From Loripinus fragilis (taxonomy: Eukaryota; Mollusca; Bivalvia; Lucinida; Lucinidae): 64,000 nt of DNA. A program made the translations under genes and the position numbers. Numbering within the stretch: the stretch's first letter is position 1; every line of letters starts with the position of its first letter. The notes under the pieces are model-generated. The model had not been told where the DNA came from and searched no databases. It saw nothing but the letters and a program-made list of their open reading frames with translations. Of this stretch, positions 12,785-25,095 are shown piece after piece. Where the stretch lies: contig OZ026517.1 of NCBI GenBank assembly GCA_964019695.1, positions 53,003,672 to 53,067,671 on the forward strand, given 5' to 3'.

Positions 12785-12960
12785 ACCAGTTCATAGTGTA
12801 TGCATATTTCGCCAGTAACTGACAACTGCCCTACTTGAACCAGGACAATGATTGAGGATAATAATCTTGATGAAATGTTTGACCAGACAGTGGCTCGAGC
12901 TCACAATCTCAGCCTACAGAAGCAGGATTGCTTATTTGCCTCACTGAAACTGACTTTGCT
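12785..12960 (-). mobile_element. Probable degenerate SINE-2
   Basis: The order GCCAGTAACTGACAACTGCCC...CTTGATGAAATG...GGCTCGAGCTCACAATCTC resembles the SINE-2 body and B box in minus orientation, but divergence is heavy. Confidence 0.5.
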
Positions 12961-14995
12961 ATCCGGATCGAAATGACTCACCATACCTTAATCGTATGAT
13001 ACTTCTCACTGAAAAAAAAGATTTCAGTCTATACCAAACTACAAAATCATATTCAAACTTTCTCACCAAAAAAAATCAAGACATAAAGAAATCTGGTTGC
13101 TATGGCAGTGCAGGTACTCATTCCTATTCCTTTCGATTTTGTAGTTTTATGTGGGCGTAGTGCGCCCTTGCCTCTTGCAAACATGTATATTGAGTGTGCA
13201 CATTACCCCCAGTTTTATGCACCCACGTAGGCTTTAAGAAAGGGATTCTAGCTGCATAAAAAGTGGGACATTTGAATACATGTAGTTTGAATTGTGTAAT
13301 TCTAAATCAGACCCAATCGCACAGGTCTTGACTTGACAACGCCGTACATGTATGTACACAGCCTTTGCTGCAACTCCAGATACTAAGTTGAGAATGGAGG
13401 AAGGTTAGGTTTGTTAAAGTTTGCCGCTCTTAAATTGTTGAACTGTACGCTGATTTTGAAAACAAAGTAACATCACCCTGCGTTTCATTCCGCATCTCCG
13501 TCTTTGTTGACAATACACATGCGCGTGGGTTATAGGTGTTACTGGGAAAGAGGACTTCAACTTCTAGTGGGAACCTTTGGGGAAAATGTTACTGCCTCTC
13601 CGATCATTTAGTTCCATTAAGCTGAATGTTCTTGGAGTGGGAGTAGTAATACTACTCTCTCCCCCACTCAAAGAAATTACAATCAATTTTATCAGGTATG
13701 TCGCCGTTTCAAACAGTGCTCTTCAAGATTTTTTTCTTTGGTATAAACTACCATGACAAAATTAATGGATGCTATTTTACAAAACTTACAAGTATGAAGA
13801 GCAAATAGAAAAAAGCAATACTCAATAAACATGAAAATGATTACACTCTCAAAAGTAGAAAAACGTTTAATACTTAATGAATTTTTATCACGATTCTCAT
13901 TGACGCAACGTTAACGTCACCAAAAAAATGACAATTTTAATTTGTCTGTGTGTTTAAACGACTGCCATAAGAAATCAACAGACACAAGGAAACTACAATA
14001 AAAATGTTTATTGCGTATATCAATTCTCTTTCATTTTTTTTTTCATCACCGAGCTTCAATAGTTTTACGACAACTATCTGGTAATACATTGATTTAAACG
14101 GCGACGTAACAAGGTGGCAAATAATAGCTATTGTTTCTCGTGTGAAACTTAATCGTGTATTATACTTAGAACTTTTTTTTATACATAAGAGCTACCTCGT
14201 GAGATTGTAGTTTATTTCACGCACTGTCACTCAGCGAAGACTCAAACAATTCTGCGCATCTAACAGTCTCGTTGGAGCCTTTGCCCAATCGTAAATACGG
14301 CTTTGTGTACCGGAAACTGCTTTCGTTCAGAATTTCCATCCAAACACGAAAGGTTCAGACAGACTGGTTGGTCGAATAAGGAAAGCTGGGATAAATTCGG
14401 CGTTTATTTATTTATCTATTTTTTTTTTATATTTTTTTTATTTTATTTAATTATTTTTTGTTAGAGTGTCTTTGGAGTGCAAAGATGTTGAGGATTGAGG
14501 GTCAATTAGCGTTTACCAAGCCGCATCTTTTTGGACAGTTATTTTTCACCTGGAACCCGTGCTGGTTAAGACCATGACTAATTTACAACAGAATACAATT
14601 GGCATAAAATTCCTTGATTTTAATCGCATATTATTCTAAAAATGACTTGTCTAAATTGTCGTAATCTTTGATGACGCTCTCTTTAATTATGCGCAGCGCA
14701 AAATAATTACGTCAGACTTAAGAACGTCATATCTCATGGCGTAATTAATCTCCCGAAGACATATTATCGCATGACGCGCGCGGCTCATATGATTTTTCTA
14801 GAACGATTGTAAGATAGTATCCAATGTAAATATAATTGTGCGAAGACATTGGATGTCAGACACAATGCCAAACGCTATATAGAGTATCATAAGGGATAAC
14901 AGAGTCATGGAAAATGCAATTTTTCAGCATCATTTCCCTTTTAAAGGAATCCAAATTCTATGATGAAGAGCAGAACGAACTTTCTTAACACCCTT

Positions 14996-15909
14996 TACTA
15001 GCCAAAAGTTCTACTGGCCACCTGCATTTTACTAATTTTCTTGAAAATGTAAAATGACATGACTACTCTTTTTTCATCTCGAAATAGCAATGTCTCATGT
15101 ACCCTAGACAGTACAGGTACCCTAGACAGTACAGATATTGACAAAAATATTCAACATTACATGCAGGATGCGAATTTGAATAGTGGTACCCCCATTTTCA
15201 AAAAAATCGCATTTTGGCACAATTTGTGAGTCATGGCTTTTTGAAATATACCCGTTTTCATTTCAAAAGCCAAACTAATATTGAACACTAAAGCACTGAA
15301 TTTAACACTTGAGACGCGTCGCTATTGGCCAAAGTGTCAAAAATTACCCCACCATCCCATGCAAATTCTTGTGAATTTTGAAATTGAGGGTATGTATATT
15401 CGGCAAAGTCTCCCGGATACAATTTAATGAACTTTGATTAGCCGTTTTCTGGTTTCGTTTACTGATAGGCTGGCCTATTTGGTAGTGCAAATGAAATCGA
15501 TATAGTGCTTACAGCTTTTCAAAAAAATCTGTATAGACACACATGGTCAGTTAGAACTTTTGTCTAGTATATTTATGCAGATTCAAGTGCCTTTGATCAC
15601 AAAAGGTAAACAGATATTTCAAAAAATCACTTTTTGTAAAATTATATAGGGCCAAATTTACATATTCTTAAACAAAGCTCTTTGCATGTTTTTTTTTTTT
15701 TTCGGCTGTTTTTTGTTGCTGTTCAACTACCTTTTTCAAGCAAATCCTGCAAAATGCAGGAAAAGTCAAACAATTTTGAATCAGACCAGGTCTTGACAAG
15801 CCTGATCTGGGTCAAAACTGTCTGCAAAGGTTATATGCAAAGATTACCAGCATGAAAGAGATAAAAGTAAATCTAAACCCAAGGCTCATGTTGGCCATTT
15901 TTGTTGTAA
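14996..15909. other. Stretch without a gene
   Basis: There is a short tandem duplication GTACCCTAGACAGTACAG at about 15103-15134 and a family H hairpin (AGACCAGGTCTTGACAAGCCTGATCTG) at about 15783. Nothing else stands out. Confidence 0.55.
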
Positions 15910-16057
15910 TGTTTTCCTGTCTTCCTGGGTTTGGATCAGTATAAAGCAGAGAGTAGTGTCTTTGATCAAGTACAAAATGCAGTCTCTAGTGAGTCTCAAA
16001 CCACTACCTCTCAATCTTAAGTCTAACACTCTACCACTGAGCCACTGCGCTCCTACC
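15910..16057 (-). mobile_element. SINE-1, old and 3'-truncated
   Basis: In minus orientation the head (GGAGCGCAGTGGCTCAGTGG) is clear, but the body is diverged and the tail is lost. Confidence 0.78.
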
Positions 16058-16157
16058 AGAAAGAAATGTGCACACCTAAATCACCCATGCTATTGCAGAG
16101 AAAAAAATTACCAGAATAAAAAAAAATACAAACTCAAAACATGCTGATTAGGGATAA

Positions 16158-16364
16158 AGTAAAACCTGTCTTAAGGGGCCACTCAAAAATAGACAAAATA
16201 AAGGTCTTAAAGACAAATGGTGGATTAATGAAGGTCGAAAGTATTGCAGAATGCTCTCTTGGAGCATTCTGCAATACCTTCGACCTGCATTAAGAGATAA
16301 TCAGTCTTGAAAACCAATTTTTGGTCTTCTTTTTGAAAGGCCACTTAAGCAGGTTTTTACTGTA
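16158..16364. mobile_element. Family D MITE, complete
   Basis: The inverted ends are AGTAAAACCTGTCTTAAGG and CTTAAGCAGGTTTTTACTG. The palindromic core is GGTCGAAAGTATTGCAGAATGC / GCATTCTGCAATACCTTCGACC. Confidence 0.9.
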
Positions 16365-16590
16365 ATTCAGTTTGACCAAAAAAACAACATTTTGTGCTAA
16401 TATTATGTTATTGGGGTGATTTCCCACTTGAGGTTTTAACCTGCAATCAAGATAATGTAAAAAGACTTGTGCACTGGTTTCACAGCAAACTGATCTCCTT
16501 AAACCTTGCATTTCTACTTACAGTCAAGTGGATTGGTTCAATCCGGCTAAAATTGTTAATAAAGTTGAGTACTATAACTAACCTATAAAA

Positions 16591-16790
16591 TCACACTGGA
16601 CAGGTGACAATTGAAAATGTTAATACTATCGACGAACGTAGATCAAAAACAGTCAGAAACAGACTTTTCTATTGCCATTTGTCGCCCGACTGCCGACAAA
16701 TGGCAATCAAAAACACTGTTTTTAGCGATTTTTGATTTGTGTTCCTTGATTGTTTAAAGAGCATTTTCGATTGCCGCCTATCCGGTGTGA
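16591..16790. mobile_element. Family E MITE
   Basis: The ends are TCACACTGGACAGGTG and CGCCTATCCGGTGTGA. Two inverted TTGCCATTTGTCG copies flank the centre. Confidence 0.9.
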
Positions 16791-17639
16791 AAATCAAACC
16801 CTTAAAATGCCTATCACAGCTGCAGCAAGCCACAAATTTTGAGACAAAACCTTTTTGGCGGAAAATATGGCCTGACATTTCAAGTGAATCATCTGCCAGA
16901 AGATAAATAACCAAAATCAAGCCTTACTTGGTTTTGGAACAAAATTTGCATTGAATTGGGATAATTGTATTAAAAATTTTCAATTGCGGAAGTTTATCTT
17001 CTATTTTATAGTCAAAAATAGCTTTTATTTGCCCTGCTGATGTGTCGCCATGAAACTGAATTTGCAAAAGTAAATCAAAGGATAAACCTCCTCAAGTAAA
17101 AACTGAAAATTTTGAATAGTTATATCCTACAAGATGGGAGGGTAAATAGTCTAAACTCTGATCAGATTGTGCTTTCTGACCAGGCTTTTTCAACTCTTTC
17201 ATCAGATCTACATTTCAGCCTTTTCAAAAAAATGTCTTCTTAATGCAGTAGTGTTTAATGATGCCCGCTGAAAAGCAAAATGAGGCTAGCATCCTACATT
17301 TGCCGCTGTAAAAAAACAATATACAAAAAAGTTCTGTGAACAATATAAACCATAAGCATAGCCAACAAAAAACACCTATACCAAACTGGCACAATTTAAG
17401 CCAAACCAACAATATAAATGACTAATTATAATATGAAATAATTTAGCCAATCAAAGCTCTTACTTTGTCTACTGCATTCTCTGCTGCAGTGATTTCCTCT
17501 TCCTGATGAAAAGCATGATGGGAAAAATATTTCAGATGAGCTTCAAAACATGAAGGATCTTTAGAGCAGGGTGACCGATACATGTATTGTCCAGATTACA
17601 CTTATATCCATTATTTTGCTGTTTTCAGCCAGCAGTCGT

Positions 17640-17715
17640 TTGAGATTATGCCCATAGCCAATGCTCAGCCAAGCCTGCACATATGTGTGCAGGCTTAGGT
17701 GAGCATTGGCTATTG
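17640..17715. repeat. Hairpin (CAATGCTCA arms)
   Basis: GCCAATGCTCAGCCAAGCCTG pairs with CAGGCTTAGGTGAGCATTGGC around CACATATGTG. Confidence 0.85.
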
Positions 17716-17748
17716 GCATGCACAAAGTATGGCAGTGAAACTTATTGA

Positions 17749-19427
17749 CTAGAGGACCTGAAGGTCCCGAGGCGCTCACCTGATCTCCTTAATAATGTTA
17801 AAATAGGTCAAGGTCAACTACAGCTTTTAATGGAACAAATTTTGTTTTTAAACATATACATTTTGGTCAAGTGACCTAAACAATCTGATGAATAATCCAT
17901 CAAACAGCCCAGTGATTTCTGAGAAAAAATGTTTAGATAGGTATGTGGCAGTCCAAATGAGTGGCCTTGGATAAAAGGTCACAGGTCAGCTTGACATTTG
18001 GTACTTACTAGTAATAAACCATTGTCGCAATAGGTTTAACTATTATGAATTTGGCTGGCTCAGTTATAGAAATGAACATTTTAAGATTTTCTCCATGTAA
18101 ATGCATAAGAATCAAATTTGACCTTGCCATAAAGTAGGTCAAGGTCAACCTAGATTCATCATTTGTGCTAACCTGGTAGGGCCCATATTCCCGATCCTAC
18201 ATACAAAGTCCCAAAGCCAATGGCCTTTTGGTTCCAGAGAAGAAGAGATTTAAAGAGTTTTTACCATATATGAGCATGGTGGCCATGTTAGTCATGTGAC
18301 CATAACAATTTGTATAAGTTTTGGCTAACCAGTCATAATGAGTCATCAAATGAAATTTGCTTTCAATTGGCCAAGTGGTTTCTGAGAAAACTATGTTTTA
18401 ATATGTTGATGGGACTCCAATATAAGCGACCTTGGCTGAAAGGTCAAAGATCAACCTTGACCTTTAAACTTATTTATAGACACTAGATTGAACATATCAA
18501 GTGAGAATAATGACTTTGGCTTCCACAGTATTCAAAAAATCAACTTTTCAAAAAATTTCCCATTCAAATGCATTAGGAAGCAAACTTGACCTTGACGTTA
18601 AGTAGGTCAAGGTCACCCTAGGATCATCATTTGAACAAACTTGGTAGGCCCCACATCCCCAATACTACATACCAAGTCTCAAGGTCACTGGCTTTCTGGT
18701 TCTGGAGAAGTAGATTTTTAAAAGGTTTTCACCATATATGGGCTTGGCAGCCATTTTTGTCATGTGACCAAAATATTTTGTATAAATTTTGGCTAACTTA
18801 TCATAAGGAGTCTTCACATAAAATTTGAGCTTAATTGGGCCAATGGTTTGTGAGAAAACTATGTTTTAATATATTGATTGGACCACAATATGAGCGACTT
18901 TAGCTGAAAGGGCAAAGGTCAACCTTGACCTTTGAAACTTATTTATAGCCATTGTCTCATTAGTTTCAACATATCAGGTGAGAAAAATCACTTTGGTTTT
19001 AACAGTATTCAAAAAATCAACTTTTCAAAAAAATTCCCATTTAAATCTATTAGGAAGCAAATTTGACCTCGACGTTAAGTAGGTCAAGGTCAACCTAGGA
19101 TCATTATTTGAACAAATTTGGTAGGCCCCACATCCCCAATGCTACATACCAAGTCCCAAGGTCATCGGCCTTCTGGTTCTGGAGAAGAAGATTTTTAAAG
19201 GGTTTTTACCATATATGGGCATGGCGGCCATCTTGGTCACGTGACCAGGAATATTTTAACAAACTTTCGTTCCCCCATCCTAAGGAGTCTCCATATGAAA
19301 TTTGAGTTCAATTGGCCCAGTGGTTTCAGAGGAGACGATGTTTGAAAATGTTGACGGACGGACGACGGACGACGGAGTCACTGGTATACTTATAGCTCAC
19401 CTCGGAGCCTTCGGCTCAGGTGAGCTA
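17749..19427 (+). mobile_element. Helitron-like element with about 470-bp tandem units
   Basis: AGTAGGTCAAGGTCAA recurs near 18132, 18600 and 19077, giving about three units of 468-477 bp. Each has the same order: GGTAGGCCCCACATCCCCAAT, CCATATATGGGC, CATGTGACCA, GAGAAAACTATG. The 3' end has GACGGACGGACGACGG and then the hairpin TAGCTCACCTCGGAGCC / TCGGCTCAGGTGAGCTA. The 5' end has the partial inverse GGCGCTCACCTGATC. No rolling-circle replicase is present, so it is a non-autonomous element. Confidence 0.78.
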
Positions 19428-19599
19428 ACAAATGAAATAGCACTAATCTCAAAGGCATTAACCCTTTGTATACTAATGGATTCTTCCTTCTGGATTGATA
19501 CAATAAACTTGGGGTAGTACATTGTACATATCTACTAGGGGTGTCAGGTTATAATTAAAAAAAATAAATTGTATTTTTTTTGTCTGAAAATCTTTGTTA

Positions 19600-19720
19600 C
19601 GTTTACAAACAGTGTAGAACCTAATGAAATGCCACATTATGCGGCATTTCATCTGGGTCTTCACTGTTTGTAAAATTACCCATTTAGGGGTTTCCCGTAT
19701 ACAAAGGGTTAAGACTTTTC
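19600..19720. repeat. Hairpin MITE (GAAATGCCGCATAATG arms)
   Basis: AATGAAATGCCACATTATGCGGCATTTCATC is nearly self-complementary. It is flanked by AACAGTGTAGAAC...TTCACTGTTTG. A related motif is at about 20010. Confidence 0.78.
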
Positions 19721-20204
19721 CCACTATTCCAAGCAAATGTCATCTGCTCTCTCTTTTAATTATGCTCTTAGTTAGCCTTAGCCCTATATTGAAAACAATA
19801 TGGACCCAGCTCCCTTAGGAGCAGTCTGATTAGGATCATAGTGTTTGCTTCCATGTAAAAATGTATCTGAAGTACAGAAGGTCTTAAGCAGACAACAATT
19901 TCTGGACAAAAATATTAGCAGGATAAGGTTTAATCCATACTTTAACCCTATGTTTACTGGATACTTGTGAAAAGGTAGGTACTTTGGCAAACAGTGAAGA
20001 CCAAGATGAAATGCGGCAGAATGGTTAGGTAAAAAACAATCATCAGGGACAGAAAACATCATAATTTATTTGGAAATTAAAACCTGTGACCCCTTGATTT
20101 GTAAAATCAACTATTCCGAGTTTATTGTAGGAAACCAAACAGAAGATTCCATTAATATAGAAAGGGTTAAACATGCATGCGCAGCTACACAGTGGGCTAG
20201 ATAC

Positions 20205-20345
20205 CTTGAGTATGGTAAATGTTCTAAAATTTCTTACACTAGATGCCTGTCAAAAAGGCCTAGACAAACAGCACAGACCCAGATCAGACTGCTTCTGAAG
20301 AAGCAGTCTGATCAGGGTCTTCCCTGTTTGCTATTGTGAGAAGCA
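20205..20345. mobile_element. MITE with GTAAATGTTCTAAAAT end
   Basis: It begins ATGGTAAATGTTCTAAAATTTC and carries the hairpin AGATCAGACTGCTTC/GAAGCAGTCTGATC. The terminal motif is shared with the 3.8 kb element at 54377 and with 30305-30490. Confidence 0.78.
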
Positions 20346-20659
20346 TATTGTGACTTTCAGCCCTGATAATCAACATTTAGTTGAGAATTGAACAAGAAAA
20401 GTGTTCCAAATTTTAGAACCATACTTTGCGAGAACTAAACAGCAAAGGTTCTGGCAAGAGACTGCACAGATATCGGAGTCTTTGCTGGTCAATCATGTGT
20501 AACTAACCACTTTCATATGGAGCTCACTTGTTATACTGATAAACAATGGAAATCCTGACCCCAAGGTTATAAAACTTTCCACTGCTCATAAAAAACTAAA
20601 ATACTGAAAAATAAAGATTTTTTTCCTGCATAATACACTCAGATGGTGTATTTATCCTG

Positions 20660-20730
20660 CTAATAAATGTTAAAATGCCAACAATTGTTGGCATTTTAAC
20701 ATTTATCAGCTGGATAAATTTCATGCTCTG
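20660..20730. repeat. Hairpin (ATTTATC...TGCCAACAATTG)
   Basis: TGTTAAAATGCCAACAATTG and its complement face each other. The same core builds the array at 43870 and the copies at about 43 and 46.8 kb. Confidence 0.85.
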
Positions 20731-20834
20731 GCGAGTTGAGAATGAAAAAGGTTTTATAAATGGAGATTCTGATCAGGCTAACACATAGGCCCATATAGGC
20801 AATCTTTTTGAGCATAAAATTGTGATTATTTATC

Positions 20835-20940
20835 ATGCATCAGTTTAAGCATATGATTTGGGTGCTCAAAAGAACTACCTCATTGAGACTGCTTTTTGAG
20901 AACCAACAATATATAATTTTGATGAGAAACAAGAAAATCA
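20835..20940. mobile_element. Family B hairpin, diverged
   Basis: GGGTGCTCAAAAGAAC...TTTTTGAGAACC arms are recognisable but imperfect. Confidence 0.7.
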
Positions 20941-20989
20941 ATTTCTAATTTTAGAATTCCTCTTTTTTAGAGGATGCAACACCTATGTA

Positions 20990-21420
20990 CGGGCTGATCT
21001 GGGTCTATGTTGTCTACATATGGGCCTTGACGCGAGAAAACTTGTCTTCAGTGTTTTCAAACAAAGGAGCAGAACAGACCAGCCTGCGCATCCACGCAGA
21101 CTGATCAGGGCCTTTGTTATTCGCTTATTGGAAAGTATCATATCTAAACTTGCTACAAGGGAATTTTAAATTTTCTAGCTAGTCTCTGTAGCTGAGGAGA
21201 CTGGATTGAGTCTTGCTTTTTCAGAACCCCAGAAGACAGGTTTTGTCGCGTCTGGGCCCATTTGAGTCAGCATATGTGATGTTAGTATTTATCACATTGG
21301 CAAGTAGTGAAGACTCAGAAGAGCCTGCGCATATGTGTAGTCTCCCAAGAGCCTTCCCTGTTCACATAGTATGTAAATAGATGAAGGCTTAAACCCACAT
21401 TTAGACCTGTAGTTCCACTG
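20990..21420. repeat. Two adjacent repeat remnants
   Basis: 20990-21260 carries TTCAAACAAAGGAGC...CATCCACGCAGACTGATCAG...CTAGTCTCTGTAGCTGAG, shared with 34920-35060 and 51895-52080. 21270-21420 has the 'AGAGCCTGCGCATATG' pattern shared with 30510-30600 and 39030-39240. Neither has coding content. Confidence 0.7.
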
Positions 21421-21451
21421 TGTAGTGGTACATGTTTTTTCAAATAGTGAA

Positions 21452-21779
21452 TACAGTAAAAAGGGAGTGCAGTGGCTCAGTGGTAGAGTGCTTGACTTGA
21501 GATCGAGGGGCCGCAGGTCGAGCCTCACTGGCGTCACTGTGTGTGTCCTTGAGCAAGACACATCAATCCTACTTAGTACTGGTTCAACCCAGGAATACCC
21601 GTCCCTATAAAACTGAAAGATTGTTGATGGGATGTAAAGAATCAAATCAAACAAGACCAATTATCACTTAATGCAGGTTGAAAAAATCAATACTTTCGAC
21701 CTGCATTAAGCTACCACTTGTTATTAAGATCTTTGTTTTGTCTTTTTTTGAGCCGCCATTTTTCACAGGTTTTACTGTA
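21452..21779. mobile_element. Family D MITE split by a SINE
   Basis: The left end TACAGTAAAA (21452) and the right part from 21656 to CACAGGTTTTACTGTA (21779) belong to one family D element. SINE-1 at 21463-21655 is inserted between them. Confidence 0.85.
21463..21655 (+). mobile_element. SINE-1, nested
   Basis: GGGAGTGCAGTGGCTCAGTGG head, GGTCGAGCCTC B box, CTTGAGCAAGACACATC core and AATCAAATCAAACA tail. It is nested in a family D MITE. Confidence 0.9.
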
Positions 21780-22537
21780 TATGGATTATAGATATAAAAA
21801 AATCTCATGCGTGGACTCATATGCTCCGAGGGTCTTTTTCTTATAAAGTCGCTTATCAGGCTGACGTCTTTCCACCACCAAAACCGTTAATGTAGAAAAT
21901 GTTATGAAAAGAACAAACTGGAGCCAAATGCAAACTGCAGAGACCCAGACCAGCCTGGAATTATGTGCTGTCATGTATGTGTACAATGAACTGTCAACCA
22001 TTTGAGTCCTGAAAGTTTTTTTTAATTGGATTCATATCAGGGGTGCATATTTCTGAATCAGTTTCAAAAGTACTGTCTCACATATCCTTTGAACATAAAT
22101 AATCAAAATTACATCTTTTTTTAAGAATTATCAACTTTAACGTTTTAATAGCTTTGAAAGCCAAAATTGCAAAATTGTGAATCCAGATTAGTCTGATCAG
22201 GGTCTAAACTGTTGTAACTTGAAAATTATTTTGTAAACAAGATATGCAGCAAACAGTATTTTCATCTCTTTTCTTCTTTTTGGAAATTAAAAACTACTCA
22301 TTTATTTATAATTTTTTCATAAAATGTGCTTTTTTGGTACCAATAGATAAATATGGTTTGATCTGCCTATAGAAATGCATAGGGTCATCAGTGTCTTTGC
22401 TGGTCAAAATTGCATGCAGTCTACTCTTTGTGTAGCTAATACAAATACAGTGTAGTCCCTTTATAACACACCTCATCATAACATGGATTGGGTATAACAC
22501 GGTCATCACAGTTGTGGCTCCCAAAGAGCTACATGCA

Positions 22538-23993
22538 TTAAGGGGCTAATTTGGCCCCCTCTGGAGTCAACTACTGAAAGTTGATTTTCACCATTTTCTT
22601 CTGATTAGTTGTCTAGAAGAATAGCCCAAGTGAAAAAGTCTGCCATTTATTCAAATTTACCATTGACATGGTAACAGAATTGGCTGTCAAAATAGGCTTA
22701 AAATAGAGAAAGAATTTCTAGCGATAAGGCAGGCAATTTCCCTAAATAAGACGTTCGTTTTAGTTTGTTGAAATAACGACTGGAGACACTAGTCACACTC
22801 AACAGATACATATAGACGAGCCGTCTATGTACCCTTGTCAGCTAGTTTGTATATTTAAAACGGGTTTTCCAAAATGCATGTAATATATCTACTTTGTTTT
22901 GAATGAGAATTTATTTTGATCATCAACTGTGCTCGCTATTCAGTAACATGTGTGGGACTAAGGTAAACAATCTTCCTACATTTATCACGATAGGGTATAT
23001 TTATATATACTTATACAGTTGATGTACAATAAAAACGACCATCTTGCAAAGTGGTCTATTTTTGTCAGATGATTGATGTCTTCTTTCGCTTATACAACCC
23101 CTTCTCCCCCCCTAGACCCAAGACGCCCTTTACACATGTTGTATGTTTATATAATAACGTTCAATTGTCCAAAGGGCATCTTGGGTCTAGGGGGGGAAAC
23201 GCATCTAAAAACAAACTGAAAGACACCAGTTTCATCTTTCCAATGACAAACATCACAATTTAAAGTATATTTCGTACACATGCGCAGAAGGAATACTGCA
23301 AAGTTTGAAAACGAAGGGCATTTATATGCTTAATAATTTAGTACTTTTACTTTTTGAAAACCTATAATGGATTTACTGAAATACTGGTCTAAATGACACC
23401 CAGTATAAAGACGTAAAAAGAGGGGTGGGAGTAGAAAGCGCAAGTTTTCAAGGCTTTTTAAATGATGAATCACTTTGAAACGTATTTTGATGCTAACTAT
23501 ACATATACATATACCCAAACAGACAAATTTTAAAATCATAAGGGCTATTTGAAAATTTAGCTTTTGTAATCTTGTCAACTAGGGAAAATATACGCCTTAT
23601 TGCTAGAGCTTCTTGCCATTTTGGACCAAATTTAAGGCTTTGGGAGAGCGATCTTTTAAAAATTAGATATCAGCACAGCTAAATACCAGAAAAAACTTTT
23701 GATATGTTGTGTGTCGTAATAATTCTTATCATCTGTTAAAATATCTTATTGGTATTTGCTTGTGCTCTGTGTTAATTTCTCTGTCAAATATCTCAAATTT
23801 GTTCCAAAATGGTCATTTTCCTATTTTCAGCCTATTTTGGTGACCATTTTTGTAACCATAGCAATGGTAAAAGTGAAATCAATACCAGACTTTTACACTT
23901 GGGCTTTTGTTCCAATAAACTAATAAAAAGAATTTGGTGAAAAACCAATATTCATTTTTTGGCCTCATAGGGGGGGCCAAAATAGCCCCTTAA
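22538..23993. mobile_element. Nested TIR element (TTAAGGGGCTA ends)
   Basis: TTAAGGGGCTAATTTGGCCCCC and GGGGGGCCAAAATAGCCCCTTAA face each other. Inverted similarity continues inward (AGTCTGGTATTGATTTC-type blocks near 23890 and CCCAAGTGAAAAAGTCTG near 22627). Target duplication is TTA/TAA or TTAA, which would suit PIF/Harbinger or piggyBac types. Confidence 0.75.
23097..23200. repeat. Hairpin with CCCTAGACCCAAGA arms
   Basis: CCCCCTAGACCCAAGACGCCC pairs with GGGCATCTTGGGTCTAGGGGG across a loop of about 50 nt. It sits inside the nested element. Confidence 0.88.
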
Positions 23994-24169
23994 TCAGAGC
24001 TGGAAAAATCCACTCGTCCGCTCACCATGGCGAGTGCCTCATGCTGCAGGACGAGAAGAAATTTTGACTGTTTCCAATGTAAATTATTGGATTTACCAAT
24101 AAATATGGAGATGTAGGACAAGTAGATATTATAATAATTTTTGCACCCCTTCTTAATGCCAGGGATACA

Positions 24170-24515
24170 GACTAACATTTTTTCACCAGGAGCAAGCTGG
24201 GCCCCTAAAATAAAATATTGGGGGCCCAGCCCAAAACTAAGGAGCCCAGGGTTTGGCAGTAAACTGAACTCATTTAAACAAAATTCATTTGCTTTATGCA
24301 TATCCTCAAAATCTGTATTCCTCAACCATATAAACTATTTGGAATCAGCTGAATGAAGATTTGTAAACTTAACAGGTAAAGTCAGTTTTGACATTCATAC
24401 TACCCTTTTTCAAATTTTCAGGGGCATGCTGGGCCCCTAATCATTTAGTTTAAGGGGTCCAGCCCAAATTTTAGGAGCACTGGGCTACTGGGCCCCTGTT
24501 AGTCTTTTTCCCTGA
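24170..24515. repeat. Imperfect direct repeats with GGGCCC motifs
   Basis: GCTGGGCCCCTAA recurs near 24198 and 24430, followed by GGCCCAGCC- or GTCCAGCC-type segments. It probably derives from a TIR element within the right part of 22448-24690. Confidence 0.6.
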
Positions 24516-24899
24516 ATGCACGTAGCTCTTTTTTATTGTGGAATTTTACAAAGGAAATATAGGAAAATGACCATTAAATGGTCATTTTCCTAAATTTCCT
24601 GTGTAAAATAGTCCTTTTATAACATAATTTACTTATAACACAGTCCATTCCTATGGATCCCTAACATAGCATTATAAAGGGACTGTACTGTGAGTAGATT
24701 TGACTTTATTAATTGGCAATAACAGTTAGATTAGAAATGAAAAGCAAAGGTATATAAGAAGAAACAAAAGAAATGCTTGAAGTTGTATTTGAGGAATTTT
24801 GTTTACCTTGCCATCAGGATTAGTAAAAGATGATATCTAAAATACAATGCACAAAAATAGATCTAAAATACAATGTTCAAAAATAGTCAATATATAAAA

Positions 24900-25095
24900 C
24901 AGGACCTTTAGATAAGAGTATGTAACAAAAAATTAATTTTCTTAGTATTTCTCAACCAAAGCATATGCTGTGGGTGCTCAAAAGCCCATCTCAATGAGAT
25001 GGTTCTTGGAAGCACCCACAACATGCATTTTGGTTGGAAAATGAAAACAAAACTGATTAATTGGGAAAAAAACTCTCTCATTTGGAGCCCTGGAT
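24900..25095. mobile_element. Family B MITE
   Basis: CAACCAAAGCATATGCTGTGG...CCACAACATGCATTTTGGTTG arms around a GAGATGG core. Confidence 0.87.

Larger units (their letters stand above)
10359..14995. mobile_element. 4.6 kb TIR element without visible transposase
   Basis: The terminal inverted repeats AAGGGTGTTAAGAAAGTTCG and CGAACTTTCTTAACACCCTT are flanked by TA at 10357-10358 and 14996-14997. This suggests a Tc1/mariner-like element. Similarity between the two ends stops after about 28 bp. The interior has no DDE signature that I can find and contains a nested SINE-1 at 11584. The interior has more CpG than its surroundings, a CRE-like GTGACGTCAC (about 10938) and a TGAGTCA close by. It also has a hairpin GGAGTGGGAGTAGTA/TACTACTCTC at about 13635. 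Confidence 0.8.
22448..24690. mobile_element. 2.2 kb TIR element (CAGTNNAGTCCCTTTATAA ends)
   Basis: Left CAGTGTAGTCCCTTTATAAC and right TTATAAAGGGACTGTACTG are inverted. The CAGT start resembles pogo/Tigger-type ends. A second TIR element is nested inside. No transposase is seen. Partial relatives are at 60116-60180 and 60465-60590. Confidence 0.78.
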
